Assembly (NCBI GenBank): GCA_021785155.1
Contig: JAJYGE010000411.1
Location: 1 to 10,557, forward strand
From: Planctomycetota bacterium
GTDB lineage: Bacteria; Planctomycetota; Phycisphaerae; WQYP01
Reading direction: 5' to 3'
DNA length: 10,557 nt
This document shows positions 6,445 to 10,557 of this stretch, piece after piece (within the stretch, counting starts at the first letter, position 1; each line of letters starts with the position of its first letter). Both the position numbers and the translations under genes were made by a program. Below the pieces are notes generated by a model. It had not been told where the DNA came from and did no database searches. It saw nothing but the letters and a program-made list of their open reading frames with translations.

Positions 6445-7227
6445 ATGAAGATAGCATTAAAATCACGCAGTGAAATCGACCAGATGCGCTCTGCCGGGCG
6501 CGTGGTGCAGCAAACACTTTTGCGCTGTAAACAGGCTGTGCGACCGGGCGTAACCACCGAAGAGATCGATCAGATTGCATACCAGACATTCACCGCCGCC
6601 GGGGCCGAAGGGCTTTTTAAGTACTATCCGACGTATGAAGCGGGGAAAGGTTTTCCCGGCAATACCTGCATTAGCGTCAATGAAGAAGTGGTGCATGGGA
6701 TTCCGGGTTCGCGGGCCTTGGTGCAGGGCGATGTGGTAAGTGTGGATTGCGGCATTCGTCTGCATGGCTGGTGCGGCGATTCAGCGATTACTGTTGGTGC
6801 CGGTACCCTGTCTGTCGAGAATCAAAAGCTCATCCGCGTGGCGGAAGAGACTTTGCAAATTGCCATCGACTGCATCAAGCCCGGTGCACCCTGGTCGGCC
6901 GTGGCCCGGAAGATGCAGGCACATGTGGAATCAAACGGTTTTTCATGTGTGCGTGAATTTGTTGGCCATGGCATTGGTCGCCGCATGCATGAAGATCCCA
7001 AGGTGCCGAATTTTACCTCACGCGAATTTGAGCGCCATGGCGATTTTTATTTGCAGGTCGGAATGGTCCTGGCGGTTGAACCGATGGTCATCGCCGGTGG
7101 GGCGGAAGTGGTGGTTTTGGATGACGGATGGACGGTAATCAGTAAGGATGGAAGTCCGGCGGCCCATGTTGAACATACTCTGGCGGTAATACCGGGCGGG
7201 TGTGAAGTCTTGACAGATGGGCAATAA
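6445..7227 (+). CDS. map: Methionine aminopeptidase, type I
   Basis: This enzyme removes the N-terminal Met from new proteins after deformylation, using two metal ions. All five metal ligands of the pita-bread fold are visible: D101 (VSVDCG), D112 (GDSAIT), H175 (VGHGIG), E212 (AVEPM) and E243 (HVEHTL). Conserved histidines H84 (VVHGIP) and H182 also match the active site. There is no N-terminal zinc-finger domain; at 260 residues it is the compact bacterial type Ia form. The ATG at 6445 follows AGGAA (6433-6437). It lies 39 bases after adk, and infA starts 33 bases downstream. Confidence 0.97.
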   Translation: MKIALKSRSEIDQMRSAGRVVQQTLLRCKQAVRPGVTTEEIDQIAYQTFTAAGAEGLFKYYPTYEAGKGFPGNTCISVNEEVVHGIPGSRALVQGDVVSVDCGIRLHGWCGDSAITVGAGTLSVENQKLIRVAEETLQIAIDCIKPGAPWSAVARKMQAHVESNGFSCVREFVGHGIGRRMHEDPKVPNFTSREFERHGDFYLQVGMVLAVEPMVIAGGAEVVVLDDGWTVISKDGSPAAHVEHTLAVIPGGCEVLTDGQ

Positions 7228-7260
7228 TAGTGGAAACTATAAGGTTTGCTGAGGAAACGA

Positions 7261-7476
7261 ATGCCTAAGGAAGACGCCATACGCTTGGAGGCCTTGGTAA
7301 CAGAGGCCCTGCCGAACGCGATGTTTCGCGTGAAGCTCGAAAACGGACATGTGCTGCTGGCGCACATATCCGGAAAAATGCGGGTTAATTACATCCGTAT
7401 TCTGCCAGGGGACAAAGTGACGGTTGAAATGTCGCCTTACGATCTGAATCGGGGGCGTATTATCACGCGGAATTGA
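7261..7476 (+). CDS. infA: Translation initiation factor IF-1
   Basis: IF-1 binds the 30S A site, blocks early tRNA binding there and assists IF-2 and IF-3. The 71 residues match the family's 72 almost throughout: [71 protein letters not shown]. This is a single S1-type OB fold. I place the start at ATG 7261, five bases after GAGGA (7251-7255); a TTG at 7246 would add five residues that the family lacks and would swallow the ribosome site. infA-rpmJ-rpsM is the usual order, though a 189-base spacer here separates infA from rpmJ. Confidence 0.97.
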   Translation: MPKEDAIRLEALVTEALPNAMFRVKLENGHVLLAHISGKMRVNYIRILPGDKVTVEMSPYDLNRGRIITRN

Positions 7477-7503
7477 TCTGTTTCGCCATGTCACCGGGTG
7501 TGC

Positions 7504-7553
7504 CGGGAACTGGTCGCGGAACTTCGGACGGACCCGAAGAAAAGTCGTTCCCG
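7504..7553 (+). other. Nested stem-loop after infA
   Basis: CGGGAAC (7504-7510) pairs with GTTCCCG (7547-7553). Inside it, CTTCGG (7522-7527) pairs with CCGAAG (7534-7539) around ACGGAC. Both arms are perfect Watson-Crick. There is no downstream T-run, so it is not an intrinsic terminator. A 23-codon ATG frame (7488-7559) covers the same bases but has no ribosome site. Confidence 0.42.
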
Positions 7554-7568
7554 CGGTAAGATAGGTTA

Positions 7569-7595
7569 TTGAGAGCACTGGATTAATTTTATATT
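7569..7595 (+). promoter_or_regulatory. Possible sigma-70-type promoter before rpmJ
   Basis: TTGAGA (7569-7574) resembles a -35 box and TATATT (7590-7595) a -10 box, each five of six to consensus, with a short 15-base spacer. A second -10-like TATAGT lies at 7601-7606 without a good partner. The patch 7581-7610 is AT-rich compared with its surroundings. This could start an alpha-operon transcript about 60 bases before rpmJ. The short spacer keeps confidence low. Confidence 0.33.
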
Positions 7596-7632
7596 TTTGG
7601 TATAGTAAAGAGTTTGCCCCTCGGCTGGTAAG

Positions 7633-7647
7633 TTCCACCGGGTGGAA
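7633..7647 (+). repeat. 15-base inverted repeat 18 bases before rpmJ
   Basis: TTCCACC (7633-7639) and GGTGGAA (7641-7647) form a perfect dyad around one base. In RNA it could be a six-pair hairpin with a CGG loop, placed just ahead of the GGAG site (7656-7659) of rpmJ; in DNA it could be an operator downstream of the putative promoter. Its core CACCGGGTG recurs at 7492-7500. Confidence 0.45.
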
Positions 7648-7665
7648 GCGAGTTTGGAGCACGCG

Positions 7666-7782
7666 ATGAAAGTGCGATCTAGCGTTAAGAGAATTTGTGA
7701 ACATTGCGTCGTGGTACGCCGAAATGGTGTGTTGCGCGTCATTTGTAAGGCTGACCCGCGGCATAAGCAGCGGCAGGGTTAA
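7666..7782 (+). CDS. rpmJ: 50S ribosomal protein L36
   Basis: L36 is the smallest ribosomal protein and stabilises 23S rRNA near the peptidyl-transferase region. Translation of 7666-7782 gives 38 residues starting [14 protein letters not shown] and ending DPRHKQRQG, the classic family pattern. A zinc ribbon is complete: C11, C14, C27 and H33, so this is the zinc-binding form. The length equals the usual 37-38 residues. GGAG (7656-7659) lies six bases before the ATG. It is followed after 107 bases by rpsM, as expected. Confidence 0.97.
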   Translation: MKVRSSVKRICEHCVVVRRNGVLRVICKADPRHKQRQG

Positions 7783-7812
7783 GTGTGCATGTTCACCGGG
7801 CAGCGTTGATTG

Positions 7813-7845
7813 TGTTGACTTGCAGCGGCGGTCAACAAATATAGA
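7813..7845 (+). promoter_or_regulatory. Dyad and possible promoter before rpsM
   Basis: TGTTGAC (7813-7819) and GTCAACA (7831-7837) form a perfect seven-base inverted repeat with an 11-base spacer. The left arm contains TTGACT (7815-7820), five of six to a -35 box, and TATAGA (7840-7845) follows after 19 bases as a weak -10. The symmetric arms over a -35 look like a repressor site or, in RNA, a hairpin in the rpsM leader. In E. coli the S4 repressor acts at the rpsM leader, but this sequence gives no proof of that here. Confidence 0.38.
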
Positions 7846-7889
7846 CATTTGCCTGTGTCGGAAACCAATAAGCCTGTTGAGGAGTTTGT

Positions 7890-8276
7890 ATGCCCCGTAT
7901 TTCCGGTGTGGATATTCCGTTGGACAAGCCAGTTCGCATTAGCTTGCGCTATGTATATGGCATTGGACCGGTCAATGCCATGGGAATTCTGAAGGAAGCC
8001 AATATTGATCCGCAAAAGCGGGCCAAAGAGCTTACTGAAGATGAAGTCGCCCGTATCAGCAATATTATTGACCGCAGCTTTGTGGTGGAGGGTTCGTTGC
8101 GCCGGCAGGTGCAGCAGAACATCGCCCGACTCAAAGATGTTCAATGTTATCGCGGATCGCGCCATCGGCGCAGTCTGCCCACACGCGGCCAGCGCACACG
8201 CTCCAACGCCCGGACCCGCAAAGGTCCGCGCAAGACGGTTGCCGGTAAGAAGGGCGTTAAGGAACTCCACGGCTAA
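7890..8276 (+). CDS. rpsM: 30S ribosomal protein S13
   Basis: S13 lies in the 30S head and forms intersubunit bridges with the 50S subunit and contacts to the P-site tRNA. The 128 residues show [20 protein letters not shown], the helix-hairpin-helix-like YGIGPVNA (23-30), and the long basic C-terminal tail [18 protein letters not shown] then [18 protein letters not shown]. The length lies at the upper end of the usual 118-128. AGGAG (7880-7884) is five bases before the ATG at 7890. It opens the S13-S11 pair of the alpha operon. Confidence 0.97.
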   Translation: MPRISGVDIPLDKPVRISLRYVYGIGPVNAMGILKEANIDPQKRAKELTEDEVARISNIIDRSFVVEGSLRRQVQQNIARLKDVQCYRGSRHRRSLPTRGQRTRSNARTRKGPRKTVAGKKGVKELHG

Positions 8277-8345
8277 TATCCGCTGACGTTCCACTGTGGT
8301 AAGGTGGGGTGTTGGACGGAACTTTTAAAACATTGAGGTTATATC

Positions 8346-8726
8346 ATGGCAAAAACGGGTAAGAAAAAAGTACGCAAAAATGTGGGCCGGGGAATTGCCC
8401 ACGTCAAAGCCAGCTTTAATAACACGCAGGTGACCATCACGGATGTGAATGGCGAAACCCTGGCTTGGGATTCGGCTGGCACCGTCGGCTTCAAAGGTGC
8501 CCGCAAAAGCACGCCATTTGCCGCCACTCGCGCCGCGGAAAATTGTGCCACCAAGGCTAAGAAATTTGGCGTACAGGAAATTGAAGTCCGGGTCAAGGGG
8601 CCGGGGTCTGGTCGCGAATCGGCAATCACGGCCCTGCAGAACAGCGGATTGAAAATTACATCCATTGAGGACAACACCCCGCTGCCGCACAATGGTTGCC
8701 GCCCGCCGAAAAAGCGGCGCGTATAA
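8346..8726 (+). CDS. rpsK: 30S ribosomal protein S11
   Basis: S11 sits on the 30S platform near the mRNA exit and the E site. The 126 residues match the family's usual 125-130. They contain [53 protein letters not shown] and the ending [16 protein letters not shown]. The ATG at 8346 follows GAGGT (8335-8339) by six bases. In many bacteria rpsD follows; here the next gene is rpoA after a 195-base structured spacer. Confidence 0.97.
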   Translation: MAKTGKKKVRKNVGRGIAHVKASFNNTQVTITDVNGETLAWDSAGTVGFKGARKSTPFAATRAAENCATKAKKFGVQEIEVRVKGPGSGRESAITALQNSGLKITSIEDNTPLPHNGCRPPKKRRV

Positions 8727-8743
8727 TACCAATTGCTTCAGCG

Positions 8744-8904
8744 GCCAGGATGCCTGATGTTTCAGGTATCCATGGCGGTGATGTCGTAATCACCTTCCGC
8801 CGCAATGAATTCCCGAAGCGTCGGGATTTCTCGGCGGAAAAAGTTTTGAATCGTTGATTTGTTCCGCTGTGACAGATGCCTTGTGGCGATAATCCTGCGG
8901 AATA
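8744..8904 (+). promoter_or_regulatory. Highly structured rpsK-rpoA spacer (candidate cis-acting RNA)
   Basis: Stem 1 spans 8744-8776: GCCA (8744-8747) pairs with TGGC (8773-8776), A8772 is bulged, and GGATGCCTGA (8748-8757) pairs with TCAGGTATCC (8762-8771) around TGTT, 14 pairs with one wobble. Stem 2 starts at the next base: GGTGAT (8777-8782) with ATCACC (8789-8794). Stem 3 starts at the next base again: TTCCGCCG (8795-8802) with CGGCGGAA (8832-8839), enclosing TCCCGA (8811-8816) with TCGGGA (8821-8826). A fourth, weaker stem pairs 8860-8867 with 8897-8904, ending six bases before the rpoA ribosome site AGGAG (8911-8915). There is no strong T-run. This occupies the usual rpsD position. 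A 35-codon frame overlaps it. Confidence 0.5.
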
Positions 8905-8921
8905 TCAGTTAGGAGATTTTT

Positions 8922-9959
8922 ATGCGAATGCGTTGGCGTGGTCTGGAACTCCCGACCAAAGTTGAAATTGATAATTCAGTTGTCTCAAATACCTACGGGA
9001 AATTCATCGTAGAACCGTTTGAACGCGGTTTCGGAACCACTGTTGGTAATTCACTGCGGCGTATTCTGCTAAGCTCGTTGGAAGGCGCCGCAGCGGTTTC
9101 CGTACGTATTGCCGGAGCGGAGCACGAATTTGCCCAGATTCCCGGTGTGGTTGAAGACGTTACGGATATTATTCTCAATGTTAAAGGCCTGATCGTATCG
9201 CTGGAAGGGGATATTCCCAAGACTTTAAGCGTACAGAAAAAAGGCCCCGGCACAGTAACCGCCGGCGATTTGAAGGGCGATCCCGCCCTGACCGTGCATA
9301 ATAAAGACCTGGTGCTTGCAACACTCAATGCCGATACCAGTTTTGATATGGAGCTGGATATCCGCAAAGGCCGCGGCTTTGTCACGGCTTCGGAAAATAC
9401 GCCGGAAGAGCAAATTATCGGCGTCATTCCAATTGATTCGATCTATTCTCCCGTGACGCGTGTGCGTTATAAAACCGAAGATACCCGCGTGGGTCAGAAA
9501 ACCAATTATGATCGTCTGCTTCTGGAAATCTGGACCAATGGGACTATTTCTCCGGAGTTGGCGCTGGTTGAAGCCGCCAAGATTCTGCGGAAGCATCTCA
9601 ATGCGTTCCTGCTTCATCTGGACTTGGGTGAAGAAATTGACGCTCCGATGGAAGTTGATGAGCCGACAACTCCGGTTGAGCTTAATGACGAACTGAAGGG
9701 TAAACTCGATCAACCGCTGTCAATGATGGAATTATCCGTGCGGGCCAGCAATTGCCTGGAATCGGCGAAAATCCATACCATCGGCGATCTTGTACGCCTG
9801 ACCGAAGGCGAATTGATGAAAGTCCGCAGTTTTGGAAAAACCAGCCTGCGGGAAATCAAACGTAAGCTCCAGGAAATGGGCTTCTCGCTGGGTATGCAGG
9901 TGCCCGATGAGGAAGAAGAGGTACCGGAAGCTGAAGCTGCCACTGAAAAGGCATCTTGA
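8922..9959 (+). CDS. rpoA: DNA-directed RNA polymerase subunit alpha
   Basis: The alpha dimer scaffolds RNA polymerase assembly, and its C-terminal domain binds UP elements and activators. The N-terminal domain (about 13-240) shows VEPFERGFGTTVGNSLRRIL (30-49), the dimerisation and beta-binding block, and later NYDRLLLEIWTNGTISP with EAAKILRKHL. The C-terminal domain (about 263-325) has LSVRASNCLESAKIHTIGDL, with R274, N277 and C278 matching the DNA-contacting residues R265, N268 and C269 of E. coli, and SFGKTSLREIK (303-313), where the K298 equivalent is Thr307. The 345 residues exceed the usual 315-330 because of a short N-terminal segment and an acidic tail (DEEEEVPEAEAATEKAS). The ATG at 8922 follows AGGAG (8911-8915). 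Confidence 0.97.
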   Translation: MRMRWRGLELPTKVEIDNSVVSNTYGKFIVEPFERGFGTTVGNSLRRILLSSLEGAAAVSVRIAGAEHEFAQIPGVVEDVTDIILNVKGLIVSLEGDIPKTLSVQKKGPGTVTAGDLKGDPALTVHNKDLVLATLNADTSFDMELDIRKGRGFVTASENTPEEQIIGVIPIDSIYSPVTRVRYKTEDTRVGQKTNYDRLLLEIWTNGTISPELALVEAAKILRKHLNAFLLHLDLGEEIDAPMEVDEPTTPVELNDELKGKLDQPLSMMELSVRASNCLESAKIHTIGDLVRLTEGELMKVRSFGKTSLREIKRKLQEMGFSLGMQVPDEEEEVPEAEAATEKAS

Positions 9960-10033
9960 AGTTACGGTTAAATGTGTTTGTTGGTCTGCGGCTCTAAAAA
10001 AAATCAGGCCGCCTTATCCGCGAGGATATTTCC

Positions 10034-10486
10034 ATGCGTCATCGTGTTGTTGGTCGAAGACTTTCCCGTACTGCCGCGCATCGCAAGGCTATGCTGCGTA
10101 ATTTGGCTCAATCCTTGTTTGAGCATGGGCAGGTTGAAACAACCTTGCCCAAAGCCAAGGAATTGGTTCGATTCATTGAACCGATTATCACACTGGCAAA
10201 GAAGAACACCTTGGCCGCTCGTCGGCTGGTGATCGCTCGCCTGCGTGATCGGCTCATGGCCGATCCGAAGGATCTGGACATGTTGCTTGATGACAGCGTG
10301 GTACAGAAGCTCTTCAAGGATATTGCGCCGGTCTATGCGGATCGTCATGGCGGCTATACCCGCATTATCAAAACCGCCAAATGGCGCATCGGTGATGCCG
10401 GTGACATCGCGGTGGTTCAACTCGTGGATATCGCTAAAACCAAAATGCGATCATCCGCACGGCCCGTGGCCGCAGCGGCCACCTGA
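10034..10486 (+). CDS. rplQ: 50S ribosomal protein L17
   Basis: L17 binds 23S rRNA near the polypeptide exit tunnel. The N-terminal signature is clear: [20 protein letters not shown] then [20 protein letters not shown] and [18 protein letters not shown]. The later block [19 protein letters not shown] with VVQLVD is also standard. The length of 150 is above the common 116-130, from about ten extra residues around [12 protein letters not shown] and a Ser/Ala-rich tail ([12 protein letters not shown]). The ATG at 10034 follows GAGGA (10022-10026). It lies 74 bases after rpoA and is the last gene before the terminator. Confidence 0.96.
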   Translation: MRHRVVGRRLSRTAAHRKAMLRNLAQSLFEHGQVETTLPKAKELVRFIEPIITLAKKNTLAARRLVIARLRDRLMADPKDLDMLLDDSVVQKLFKDIAPVYADRHGGYTRIIKTAKWRIGDAGDIAVVQLVDIAKTKMRSSARPVAAAAT

Positions 10487-10520
10487 TATGCCGCACGCCC
10501 GATATATACAACTATCAATG

Positions 10521-10553
10521 AAAAAGCCGCCGGAATCCCCGGCGGCTTTTTTT
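10521..10553 (+). terminator. Rho-independent terminator of the operon
   Basis: GCCGCCGG (10526-10533) pairs perfectly with CCGGCGGC (10539-10546) around the loop AATCC, followed by seven T's (10547-10553). Five A's precede the stem (10521-10525), so it could also work on the opposite strand. It lies 35 bases after the rplQ stop and marks the end of the ribosomal-protein transcript. Confidence 0.95.
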
Positions 10554-10557
10554 GTTT

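Noticed and set aside
7246..7260. Upstream TTG start for infA
   Set aside because: Would include the ribosome site in the coding region and add residues absent from IF-1.
7488..7559. 23-codon ATG frame after infA
   Set aside because: No ribosome binding site, and the composition is explained by the nested stem-loop.
8811..8847. Intrinsic terminator before rpoA
   Set aside because: The stem is present, but only TTTT occurs, four bases after an A-run, and rpoA must be transcribed.
8727..8921. Decayed rpsD remnant
   Set aside because: Reading the frame from 8750 and scanning the spacer shows no S4 signature such as the basic N-terminal or the S4 domain motifs.

Overview
The window is a nearly uninterrupted stretch of the bacterial spc and alpha ribosomal-protein operons, all on the + strand. 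The order is rplX (5'-truncated), rplE, rpsN, rpsH, rplF, rplR, rpsE, rplO, secY, adk, map, infA, rpmJ, rpsM, rpsK, rpoA, rplQ, followed by a strong intrinsic terminator. The source is a bacterium with moderate GC. Several features resemble what I remember of Planctomycetes/Phycisphaerae: the RpoA N-terminus (MRMRWRGLELP), the SecY start (MFRTILNIFKIPELR), adk and map placed behind secY, and the lack of rpmD. This assignment is from memory and is not proven. No mobile element, CRISPR array, tRNA, rRNA or foreign gene block is visible.

Layout. 2-4134: large- and small-subunit proteins L24, L5, S14, S8, L6, L18, S5 and L15. 4135-7476: the SecY translocon channel, adenylate kinase, methionine aminopeptidase and IF-1; secY and adk overlap by four bases. 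7477-10486: L36 (only 38 codons), S13, S11, the RNA polymerase alpha subunit and L17. 10521-10553: terminator. The usual rpmD (L30) slot between rpsE and rplO and the usual rpsD (S4) slot between rpsK and rpoA are both empty. No gene-free stretch exceeds 300 bases; the longest are 8727-8921 (195 bases), 7477-7665 (189 bases) and 4135-4282 (148 bases).

How the genes work together. The products build both ribosomal subunits, start translation (IF-1), trim and export new proteins (Map, SecY), transcribe genes (alpha subunit) and balance adenine nucleotides (Adk). This is a growth-rate-coordinated housekeeping block.

The genes themselves are ordinary. The spacers are less so: they are longer than in compact spc operons, and most hold stem-loops found by hand, often abutting end to end. 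The strongest case is 8744-8839 (continuing to 8904), which fills the missing rpsD slot. Others lie before rpsE (2947-2998), before secY (4184-4232), after infA (7504-7553) and before rpsM (a 7-bp dyad over a possible -35 box). They are candidates for undescribed cis-regulatory RNA or operators, but none has been tested by folding or alignment. I found no evidence of a wholly new multi-gene system.
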